DNA from: Clitoria ternatea
Lineage: Eukaryota > Streptophyta > Magnoliopsida > Fabales > Fabaceae
Direction of reading: 5' to 3'
DNA: 64,000 nt
Assembly: GCA_037962975.1 (NCBI GenBank)
Contig: CM075669.1
Location: 188,860,501-188,924,500 of the forward strand
Shown in pieces: positions 46,933 through 56,671 of this stretch (its first letter is position 1; every line of letters starts with the position of its first letter). A program made the position numbers and the translations under genes. Under the pieces are notes generated by a model. It made no database searches and had not been told where the DNA came from. It saw only the letters and a list, made by a program, of their open reading frames with translations.

Positions 46933-48222
46933 TCAATATGGGTCATGGAGCTGGTGGATAAGAGTATTGAGTTTTTCCACCTCCTTTCCTAAGTCAAGCC
47001 TTGACTTTTTTCCATTCAGATTTTCAAGTGCACCTTCTGAGTATTTGTTTGTTTCATTAATAACAAAGTTGGCTTCTTCTTTCTGCACTCGAATTTTTAC
47101 TCTTCTGTCATCCACATCTATGATGACTTTGGCTGCTTTCAAGAATGGTCTCCCCAGTATTAGAGGGACTTCAGAATCTTCCTCCATATCTATGACAACA
47201 AAGTTCTCATGAAATTCAAATTTATCAACTTTGACCTCAATATTTTCAGCAATACCATAAGGGGTTTTTATTGATTGATCTGCCATTTTTAAAGTCATGT
47301 TTATTGGCTTTACTGAAAAATCCCCTATCCTTTTAAGTGTGGATAATGGCATCAAGTTTACACTAGCACCAAGATCTAATAAAGCTTTACTTTTTGAAAG
47401 ATTTCCAATAGTGACAGGAATAGAAAAACTCCCTGAATCTTTGGTGTTATGAGGTACTGCTTCAGGTGTGATAGCATCATGTCCATCTTCTTCCTCAGTT
47501 ATTTCCTCAGTCAGTGTGGTCACAGCCTTGCAATGCTCTATTGGATTTGTTTCAGTGTTTGCTCCATACTGAGGCTTCTGTTTCTCAGCAAGTTGTCGGG
47601 CTAGTTGTCCCAATTGTATTTCCATGTTCCTAAGTGATGCCTCATTGTTCTTTTGACTTGCTAAAGAAGTTTGCATAAATTTTTCCAAGGTGTCCTCTAA
47701 TCTAGAAGTTCTCTCCACCAAAGAAGGACCATTATTTTGATATGGTTTAGAAGAGCTGGGCTCTTGCTTCCATCCTTGGCCTTGGTTTTGGTTACTTCTC
47801 CATCCCTGAAATGGTTGGTTAGAAAAATTTGAATTGAAATTACCAGACCTTCCTTGGTTGTTCATGAAGTATACAGTTGCTTCTTGTGAGCCACAGTTCT
47901 CATTGAGATGATCTCCTCCACAAAAGTTACATGTTACAGGCATTTGTTGTTGCCCTGGTTGTGATGATTGTACTGCATGTAACTGTTGTGGAAGATTGGA
48001 TATCTTTTTGGTCAATGCTTCTAATTGTTGGGTCAGAATTTTGTTCTGTGCTAAAATGGCATCTGTGGTGTTTAAGTCAAGGACTCCTTTCCTTTGAACT
48101 TGCTGACGATCATGTTGAGCTTGGTAGTCTGTTGAGGATAAAGCTTCTATTATCCTTGTGGCTTGGTCAGCATCCACTGTCATCATTGTTCCTCCTGCTG
48201 CTGCATCTAAAATCATTTTAGT
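46933..48222 (-). pseudogene. Gag-protease, 3' segment (Athila-type)
   Basis: Continuation of the gag that starts at 56536. From 48222 the frame reads the KMILDAAAGG block that normally follows the gag core, then a Gln-rich linker, a zinc knuckle (CNFCGGDHLNENC, C-X2-C-X3-H-X4-C), and an aspartic protease with DLGASVNLMPLS (Athila relatives use Asp-Leu-Gly in place of Asp-Thr-Gly) and the LILGRPFL block. It ends HDPY and TGA at 46933. No internal stop. The apparent Met a few codons upstream of 48222 lies in the copia C LTR and is not the start. Removing copia C and one TTAGT copy leaves the frame continuous with 55857-56536. Confidence 0.88.
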
Positions 48223-49501
48223 TGTTGGTGTATGCACTATGAGCTTTTATGCTTTTTCATTTGTATCTTTTTTCTACTTATCAATAGAATAAATATTTCA
48301 GTTTAAAATTGTTTTAAAACATATTTATCCTTGGAGTAATAGGTCATATAAAAATTATTCCTAAAATGTCCCTAGTTAAGTATTTACATGGGGACATGTA
48401 AATACACTGAGACTAGTGTGTGAGTGTACTGATGACCTGATCTCACAGATCATAGATATAGATGATATCGAGTCTTCACACGGGTACACATTAAGAGTAA
48501 TGATGTACTGGACAGACCCACCATGAGAACGTTGCATGGATCGTTACATGATTGTCATAAACGATTCTCAATGTGATAATGGTATATGTAGTCCTTCGAC
48601 CTGAAGTCACTACGATTCCTACATGAGGAGTTTATTGTTTTAATACAATTAAACGTCTTCTGTAACAAGAGGACTATAAAGGTTGTGATTAGGCAATGAA
48701 CAAATTATGCAGAGGGATGTGAGTGATGTAGATGGGATTTGTCTCTCCTATGTGACAGGAGTGATATCCATAGGCCACTTGATGGAGTAAGACTAAGAAA
48801 ACGCATGGCCATGCTAGAAAGAATAAATATTAGATATTTATTCAGATCCAGTCTACTCCGGTATCAAGTAAAATAAATTGGGCCGTACAAGGATGACGCG
48901 ACCATGCCTTGGGCCCAATTAGGATATCGTGACAAAAGGAATAAACGTATTAAATAATTATCACTTATAGGTTATGTTGATAATATTCGGATATAATGAT
49001 GCATTGCTAGATGCCGCTCTTATTTTATATTAATAATAAAATAGTTTATTATTAATATGACCGGGTATTTTACCTATAGGGTCACACACATAGAGTAAGC
49101 CCATCAGAAAATGTTGTCTTATTTTAGTTGGACTAAAATAAAGCTATTGGGCCTAACTCATTTGGAATAAGTAAGGAGCCCACTTTTAGAGAGAACAAAT
49201 TAGGTCAAACCTAAGCCTATAAATAGAGCATAAGATGCTCATAGGCCGTTCACTCAAGTGAGACATAAATTCGCAAAAGTTGCAAGAGCTACACGCCGTC
49301 AAACTAGCAGTTGGCAGGTGTTGCGATTCTGGTGGGAGTGCTCGTGTGGACTCCTAAAGGACGAGGCTACGACTGCTTCGGAGTTCTTCAAGAGGTAACC
49401 TAAAATAATTTCGAAATTGTTTTGTGCTTTGAAACACGGAACCTTGCAAATCCTATGGAATCCCTTTTATTTTTCCGCTGCTCATGCTTAGGGATTTCCT
49501 A
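48223..49501 (+). repeat. 5' LTR of copia C
   Basis: Aligns without net gaps to the 3' LTR up to CCTA at 49501, then diverges (CGGGTAGCGG in place of ACA plus primer site). TATA box at 49218, hairpins at 49029-49060 and 49117-49140, and a potential splice donor AGAG|GTAACC at about 49397. Confidence 0.93.
49218..49226 (+). promoter_or_regulatory. TATA box, copia C 5' LTR
   Basis: TATAAATAG in AAGCCTATAAATAGAGC. Confidence 0.65.
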
Positions 49502-50583
49502 CGGGTAGCGGGACCCCCGTACATTCTCTGCGTAGCGCCTTATTACCGACCCACGTGTTTAATGGCCCGTTTAAAATTTTTTTTTTTTAAATTATTTCAA
49601 ATGGGTTATAATTAATTAATTAACATGTTGCATGGTGAATGGTTATGGTCTTAGTTATTTTATTTAAATACAGCCTGCGTGCTGTGCCTCTCTTCATTCT
49701 ATTGTATTTCTTTTCTCAACCCTTCACTCGTATGTAAAGCGAGTTTCTTTAAAAATCTTGTAATCTTGATCGAGGCAACAAAGTAGAGATCTAGAAGAAA
49801 ACTAGAGTGGTGACTCTAAGCGCTTTTGTCTTTGAAAGGAACCAAGGAGTGGTGACTCCAAGAGGATGGTGGGTTCAAGAAGTAGGACTTCATGAAGCCT
49901 TGGCTATATAGTTCCTCTAGGTTTATTTATTTATTTATTTTTATTTATTTTCTTCTAGGAAGACCATAACCATCTCACAATTTCGTTTGCGTGTTTTGGG
50001 GATAATTTTATTACGTTAAAGCGTTTAACAAAGACGGTAATTTTAAAATAAATTAAAAATCCCTCAAAATAATATTAAGTTATAAACGCCTTCCAATAAG
50101 TACACTCGTCAACACTAATGTCAATAAATAGTGGGTCTGCCAAAGCAGGGCACTATTATTTATATTAGTAAGACGCGATGGGATAATGGTAATATCCAAA
50201 CTGTTTTATTGGGCTTTAACTTAACTAAGTTTTCAATTGGATTGAATATAACTTAGAGGCGTAAACATTGGGCTAAATATTCATAAAGATGAATAATTAG
50301 TAATGGTTACTTAACCCAATGACTAAGAGTTGTATAAAGATACAATTGGAAAAAGTTTCCTACCTAAATAACCAAGTATTAGGTGATCAGCCAGAGCTAA
50401 CTTAACGCTTGGCAAAATATGGATCTTAGCCAACTAAGAAAATCTTCCAACGGGATTTTCTGATTCGTGGAGGGTATTTTTGTTTTGAATCGAAATAGTG
50501 GGAGACATATTTAATTTAAATGACCATAATTTAAATATGTTTTGAAAATGATACTTACTACATATTTTCTGTTTTAGATAACC
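49502..50583 (+). other. Shortened leader of copia C
   Basis: 1.1 kb, against 2.9 kb in element B. Homology to B's leader begins about 50 bases in (GACCC, ACGTGTTTAAT block) and corresponds to B from about 22487, so about 1.5 kb including the primer site is missing. One copy of the 188-bp stem-loop unit lies at 50089-50275. A splice-acceptor-like CTGTTTTAG ends at 50578, six bases before the gag ATG. Confidence 0.75.
50089..50275 (+). repeat. Single copy of copia leader stem-loop unit
   Basis: Counterpart of the three units at 23019-23590. AATAGTG (50127-50133) can pair with CACTATT (50151-50157), with CTGC/GCAG inside around CAAA. Confidence 0.7.
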
Positions 50584-50991
50584 ATGACGTCAAACACACC
50601 TTCAAACCTTTCGTTGCGATCAATCCTAGACAAAGAAAAATTGTCTGGTTCTAACTTCCTTGACTGGTATAGAAATTTGAGGATTGTCCTCAAACAAGAG
50701 AAAAAGTAGTATGTCCTGGAAGGTCCGATTCCGGAACCACCCGCGAACAATGCCTCTAAAGCTGACAAGGATGCTTACAAGAAGCATCAGGATGACGCTT
50801 TAGATGTCCAATGCCTTATGCTGGCAACCATGTCTCCTGAGCTTCAGAAGCAACATGAGCATATGGAGGCTTTCAATATGATCGAAAACCTAAGGAAACT
50901 ATATCAAGGTTAAGCTGACCAAGAAAGATATGAAGTTTCTTCAGCCCTATTTAGCTGCAGACTTGAAGAGGGAGGTTCTGTAGGACCTCAT
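50584..50991 (+). pseudogene. Copia C gag, N-terminal part with two stops
   Basis: ATG at 50584, start MTSNTPSNLSLRSILD, then GSNFLDWYRNLRIVLKQEKK, the usual start of this copia gag. Stops at 50707 (TAG) and 50911 (TAA, in LYQG-stop-ADQERYE where the family has Gln). The same frame continues into the long open frame from 50992, so this is one gag-pol polyprotein broken by point changes. Confidence 0.87.
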
Positions 50992-53166
50992 GTGCTCAAA
51001 ATGATTGGGTACTTGGAGAATCTAGCTAGGCTAGGATTCCCCTTCCCTCAGAAGTTGGCTACCGATCTCATTTTGAAATCATTACCTGACAGTTTTAAGC
51101 CAGTCATCATGAATTACAACATGAATGCATTGGACAAAACATTGCTAGAGTTACTCAATATGTTGAGGACTGTTGAGCCCAATATTTCTAAAGGAAAGGG
51201 CAAGGCCATAATGATGGTCAATTCTGGCAAAGGTAAAGGAAAGGGCATGTATAAAGGCAAAGGAAAGGCTATTGTAGGAAATGGCAAGAAGATTTGGAAA
51301 GGCAAGGATAAGCCAAGTACATCAGCCTTAAAACCTGTGGGCGGGGTGGCTAAGGAAGGTAAATGTCACCATTGTGGACAAAAGGGACACTGGAAGAGAA
51401 ACTGTCCAAAGTACCTAGAAGAGCTTAAGAAGAAGGGAAGTGAGACTTCCACTTCAGGTATTTTTGTTATAGAAATTAACATGTCAACTTCAACATCATG
51501 GGTATTAGATACTGGATGTGGATCTCACATTTGTCTTAATGTGCAGGATCTAAGAAGGAGTAGGCAGTTGATGAAGGGCGAGGTAGACCTACGTGTTGGA
51601 AATGGAGCAAGAGTTGCTGCATTAGCTGTAGGGACTTATTTTTTATCCTTGCCCTCAGGGTTAGTCCTTGAATTGGACAATTGTTATTTTGTTCCGGCAA
51701 TAAGGAGAAACATTATTTCTGTTTCTTGTCTTGATAAGAAAGGGTTTTCCTTTACAATAAAGAACAATAGTTGTTCTGTTTATTTAAAAGACATGTTTTA
51801 TTGTTGTGCAAATTTGAGTAATGGACTTTATGTTCTAGATCTCGAAACCCCTATCTATAACATTAATACTAAAAGGGTTAAAACAAATGATTTAAACCCA
51901 ACTTATCTTTGGCATTGTCGCCTAGGACATATAAATGAGAAACGCATTTCTAAACTCCATCAAGATGGATATTTAGAATCTTTTGATTTTGAATCAATAG
52001 ATACATATGAATCTTGTTTATTAGGGAAGATGACCAAGACCCCTTTTACCGGAAAAGGTGAAAGGGCGAGTGATCTTCTTGGCTTGATACATAGTGATGT
52101 ATGTGGGCCCATAGGGACAATGGCTAGGGGAGGTTTTAGTTACTTCATCACTTTTACTGATGATTTCAGTAGATATGGATTTGTGTTTCTCATGAAACAT
52201 AAATCAGAATCCTTTGAAAAGTTCAAGGAGTTTAAACATGAAGTAGAGAACCAACTTGGCAAGACAATTAAAGCACTTCGATCCAATCGAGGTGGTGAAT
52301 ATTTGAGCCTAGAGTTTGATGAATATCTTAAAGAGTGTGGGATTATATCTCAACTTACTCCCCCTGGAACACCAGAATGGAATGGGGTTTCTGAGCGGAG
52401 AAATAGAACCTTGTTGGACATGGTTCGATCAATGATGAGTCAAACTGACCTCCCTAACTCATTCTGGGGACATGCTTTGTTGACAGCAACTTTCACACTT
52501 AACCGTGTTCCATCAAAGGCTGTCATAAAGACACCATATGAGATATGGACTGGGAAACGACCTAGTATGTCTTTTCTTAAGATTTGGGGCTGTGAAGCTT
52601 ATGTTAAACGCCAAAGTTCTGATAAACTTGGGCCCAAGTCAGATAAATGTCTTTTTATGGGATACCCAAAAGAAACTAAGGGTTATTATTTTTACAATCC
52701 TACTGAGGGCAAAGTGTTTGTTGCTCGGAATGCTGTATTCTTAGAAAGGGAATTCATCTCTACAAGAATCAGTGGGAGGAAAGTAGAACTTGAAGAAATT
52801 CAAGACTCACAAGACATTGAAGAGCCAATGGTGGAAGTGGAGCAGGACCCACAAAATGTTGTGATAACACCAGCTCCAGTAGCACAAGACTTGCGTAGAT
52901 CAGGTAGAATACGTCAACAACCTGAAAGATATGGATTTCTTGTAACTCAGGAAGGAGATGTATTCCTAATGGATCAAAATGAGCCAACATCTTATGAAGA
53001 GGCCATTGCAAGTTCAGAATCTGAGAAATGGCTAGAAGCCATGGAATCTGAAATGGACTCCATGTACACTAATCAAGTTTGGAACTTGGTTGATGCACCT
53101 GAAGGGGTAAAACCTATAGGATGCAAGTGGGTTTTCAAAAGAAAACTGACATGGATGGTAATATAA
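50992..53166 (+). pseudogene. Copia C gag-pol: gag end, protease, integrase, RT start
   Basis: 724 open codons; the Met at 50992 is internal. End of gag, a Gly/Lys-rich linker, zinc knuckle C125-C138 (CHHCGQKGHWKRNC), protease Asp-Thr-Gly at residues 173-175, integrase zinc region WHCRLGH (307-313) followed by YESC where the family has CESC, integrase core with first Asp at 369 (HSDVCGP), Asn at 432 (RSNRGGEY; the family has the second catalytic Asp here, codon 52285), and Glu at 468 (NGVSERRNR). Reverse transcriptase begins around residue 680. A one-base deletion near 53146 (GAAAACTGACATGG) shifts the frame and TAA follows at 53164. The enzyme would be inactive from at least three changes. 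Confidence 0.92.
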
Positions 53167-54377
53167 GTACCTTTAAAGCAAGGTTGGTGGCTAAAGGTTT
53201 CAAGCAAATACATGGTATAGACTATGATGAAACTTTTTCCCCAGTTGCTATGCTAAAGTCTGTTCGGATTCTGCTTGCTATTGCTGCATACCATGATTAT
53301 GAGATATGGCAAATGGATGTCAAGACTGCTTTCCTTAATGGAAATCTTCTTGAGGAAGTGTACATGACACAACCTGAAGGCTTTGTTAAGCCTGAAGCAT
53401 CCAGGAAGGTGTGCAAGCTACAACGTTCTATATATGGACTTAAGCAAGCTTCCAGAAGCTGGAATCTTCATTTTGATGAAGCTGTTAAACAATTTGGCTT
53501 TACTAAAAATGAGGATGAACCTTGTGTCTACAAGAAGGTTAGTGACTGCACAATTGTTTTTCTGGTCCTGTATGTTGATGACATACTACTTATTGGAAAT
53601 GACGTTCCTACTCTTCAGTCTGTGAAGAGTTGGTTGGGAAGCTATTTTTCTATGAAAGACTTAGGTGAAGCAACCTACGTGTTGGGAATTAAGATCTATA
53701 GAGATAGATCAAGAAAACTTCTTGGCCTAAGTCAGAATACATACATAGACAAAGTGTTAAAAAGGTTTAACATGCAAGATTCCAAGAAAGGAACTTTGCC
53801 TATGGCTCATGGCATAAGCTTATCAAAAGCTCAATCTCCTTCCACTAAAGAAGAAAGAGAACGGATGAATAAGATTCTATATGCATCTGCTATTGGATCA
53901 ATCATGTATGCCATGATATGCACCCGACCAGATGTCTCGTACGCTTTAAGAATGACGAGCAGATACCAGTCTGATCCCGGTGAAAGTCACTGGACTGCTG
54001 TCAAGAATATCCTGAAGTACTTAAGAAAAACTAAGGATTCATTCTTGATATATGGAGGGGAAGAAGAGCTCATTGTAAAAGGTTACACTGATGCTAGCTT
54101 CCAAACTGATAAGGATGACTCAAGATCGCAATCTGGGTACGTGTTTTGTCTAAATGGTGGCGCTGTAAGCTGGAAGAGTTCAAAGCAAGAGACAGTTGCT
54201 GATTCTACTACAGAGTCTGAGTATATTGCTGCCTCAAATGCTGCAAAAGAGGCAGTATGGATCAAGAAGTTCATAACAGAACTTGGGATTGTTCCTAGCA
54301 TTGTGGACCCTATAAGTCTTTACTGTGACAATAGTGGAGCAATCGCACAAGCTAAAGAACCTAGATCACATCAATGA
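53147..54377 (+). pseudogene. Copia C reverse transcriptase and RNase H
   Basis: Continuation of pol after the frameshift. Reverse transcriptase blocks FKARLVAKGFKQ, QMDVKTAFLNG, YGLKQA and the catalytic YVDD (53571-53582) are all present. RNase H has YTDASFQTD, SWKSSKQETVADSTTESEY and LYCDNSGAI. TGA at 54375 cuts the SHQ-(Arg)-SKHI block, and a second TGA at 54426 lies where the family has Arg-Gly-Asp; both look like CGA-to-TGA changes. The original end is probably TAG at 54558-54560, just before the purine tract. Confidence 0.92.
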
Positions 54378-54561
54378 TCCAAGCATATACTTAGGCGATT
54401 TCATCTCATTCGAGAGATCCTTGACTGAGGAGATGTAAAGATATGTAAGGTGCATACTGATGAGAATATTGCTGACCCACTCACAAAACCTCTTACACAA
54501 CAAAAACATGAGGGGCACACTAGATCATTAGGCATTAGGCAAATGTCTGATTGGCTCTAGT

Positions 54562-54574
54562 GCAAGTGGGAGAT
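54562..54574 (+). other. Polypurine tract, copia C
   Basis: GCAAGTGGGAGAT directly before the 3' LTR start TGTTGGTG. Confidence 0.8.
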
Positions 54575-55856
54575 TGTTGGTGTATGCACTATGAGCTTTT
54601 ATGCTTTTTCATTTGTATCTTTTTTATACTTATCAATAGAATAAATATTTCAGTTTAAAATTGTTTTAAAACATATTTATCCTTGGAGTAATAGGTCATA
54701 TAAAAATTATTCCTAAAATGTCCCTAGTTAAGTATTTACATGGGGACATGTAAATACACTGAGACTAGTGTGTGAGTGTACTGATGACCTGATCTCACAG
54801 ATCATAGATATAGATGATATCGAGTCTTCACACGGGTACACATTAAGAGTAATGATGTACTGGACAGACCCACCATGAGAACGTTGCATGGATCGTTACA
54901 TGATTGTCATAAACGATTCTCAATGTGATAATGGTATATGTAGTCCTTCGACCTGAAGTCACTACGATTCCTACATGAGGAGTTTATTGTTTTAATACAA
55001 TTAAATGTCTTCTGTAACAAGAGGACTATAAAGGTTGTGATTAGGCAATGAACAAATTATGCAGAGCGATATGAGTGATGTAGATGGGATTTGTCTCTCC
55101 TATGTGACAGGAGTGATATCCATAGGCCACTTGATGGAGTAAGACTAAGAAAACGCATGGCCATGCTAGAAAGAATAAATATTAGATATTTATTCGGATC
55201 CAGTCTACTCCGGTATCAAGTAAAATAAATTGGGCCGTACAAGGATGACGCGACCATGCCTTGGGCCCAATTAGGATATCGTGACAAAAGGAATAAACGT
55301 ATTAAATAATTATCACTTATAGGTTATGTTGATAATATTCGGATATAATGATGCATTGCTAGATGCCGCTCTTATTTTATATTAATAATAAAATAGTTTA
55401 TTATTAATATGACCGGGTATTTTACCTATAGGGTCACACACATAGAGTAAGCCCATCAGAAAATGTTGTCTTATTTTAGTTGGACTAAAATAAAGCTATT
55501 GGGCCTAACTCATTTGGAATGAGTAAGGAGCCCACTTTTAGAGAGAACAAATTAGGTCAAACCTAAGCCTATAAATAGAGCATAAGATGCTCATAGGCCG
55601 TTCACTCAAGTGAGACACAAATTCGCAAAAGTTGCAAGAGCTACACGCCGTCAAACTAGCAGTTGGCAGGTGTTGCGATTCTGGTGGGAGTGCTCGTGTG
55701 GACTCCTAAAGGACGAGGCTACGACTGCTTCGGAGTTCTTCAAGAGGTAACCTAAAATAATTTCGAAATTGTTTTGTGCTTTGAAACACGGAACCTTGCA
55801 AATCCTATAGAATCCCTTTTATTTTTCCGCTGCTCATGCTTAGGGATTTCCTAACA
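54575..55856 (+). repeat. 3' LTR of copia C
   Basis: 1,282 bases, TGTTGG...CTAACA, followed by the TTAGT target duplication. TATA box at 55570-55578. Confidence 0.94.
55570..55578 (+). promoter_or_regulatory. TATA box, copia C 3' LTR
   Basis: TATAAATAG in the same context as in the other copia LTRs. It could drive read-through toward 56 kb. Confidence 0.55.
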
Positions 55857-56536
55857 TTAGTGTCAGCCCTTAAACCACTGTAAAAAATATTAAGCTGTGC
55901 AATATCTTCAAGTCCATGGTTTGGGCATTTTCTGAGGAGTGATTTAAAGCATTCCCATGCCTCACAAAAAGGTTCATCTTGGCCTTGTCTAAATGTTGTA
56001 ATATCTGATTTGGCCTTGATGAATCTGGATGGAGGAAAGTACCTTTGTAGAAATTTTTCTTCAACTATGTTCCAGCTATTCAAACTTTGATTTGGATGAG
56101 ATTGTAACCACTCCTTTGCTTTTCCTGCTAAAGAGAAAGGAAATAGTCTTAAATATGCAACATAAATAACATCTTGGTTAAATCCCATGGTTCCAACCAA
56201 TTCATAGAATGTGGCCAAGTAAGTATACGGATCTTCACTTGACATTCCAGTAAATTGGTGTGAACTAATCAAACTAAGAAATGCTGGTTTCATTTCTAAT
56301 GCTCTGACAGTGTTTGGAACTGCAATGCTTGAGAAATGTCTTGGCCCTTGCTGTAAAGCATAGTCTCCAAGTGTTCTCCTTGGTGGGTTTTGATTGTTGC
56401 TGTTGACATCCATTGTATCAGAGAAAGTTTGTCCTGCGTGGAAGTTCTGCTTTGCTTTCTTGATTTTTTTGAGGAACCTGTCTATCTCTGGATCAAATGC
56501 AAGTTGTTCTTTTGTACCCTGTCCTCTCAAGATCAT
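55857..56536 (-). pseudogene. Gag, 5' segment (Athila-type), cut by copia C
   Basis: The ATG at 56536 is 113 bases inside the primer site. After a basic N-terminus comes RRTLGDYALQQGPRH, then the retrotransposon gag core: FTGMSSEDPYTYLATF, LRLFPFSLAGKAKEWL, EKFLQRYFPPSR, ITTFRQGQDEPFCEAWECF, IFYSGL. No stop occurs before the insertion point at 55857. The frame resumes at 48222. Together the two segments would code for about 655 residues of gag plus protease; only the copia insertion breaks it. Confidence 0.88.
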
Positions 56537-56648
56537 AAATCAAGTACTCAAAATAGCAAGGTTACAAAAATAATAAAAACAAATTGAAAACAAATTTATT
56601 TACACTGTCTTGTCAATTCAATGCTGAAATATTCAAACTTAAATCACC

Positions 56649-56666
56649 TCCCCGGCTGCGGCGCCA
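56649..56666 (-). other. Primer binding site (tRNA-Asp type), Athila-type element
   Basis: TGGCGCCGCAGCCGGGGA on the minus strand, five bases inside the 5' LTR. It resembles the usual Athila site TGGCGCCGTTGCCGGGGA, complementary to the 3' end of plant tRNA-Asp, with two changes in the middle. Confidence 0.8.
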
Positions 56667-56671
56667 AAACT

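Larger units (their letters stand above)
48223..55856 (+). mobile_element. Copia element C, 7.6 kb, target duplication TTAGT
   Basis: LTRs 48223-49501 and 54575-55856 (about 8 differences by eye), TTAGT at 48218-48222 and 55857-55861. Gag-pol order is copia-type. It is inserted in the gag frame of the Athila-type element, on the opposite strand. The 5' LTR lacks its last three bases, and the primer site expected next to it is absent. Confidence 0.95.

Noticed and set aside
46967..48221. Plus-strand open frames opposite gag-protease
   Set aside because: Antisense shadows; no domain.
48223..48237. Met codon just upstream of the gag 3' segment as a start codon
   Set aside because: It lies in the antisense of the copia C LTR. 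The true gag start is at 56536.
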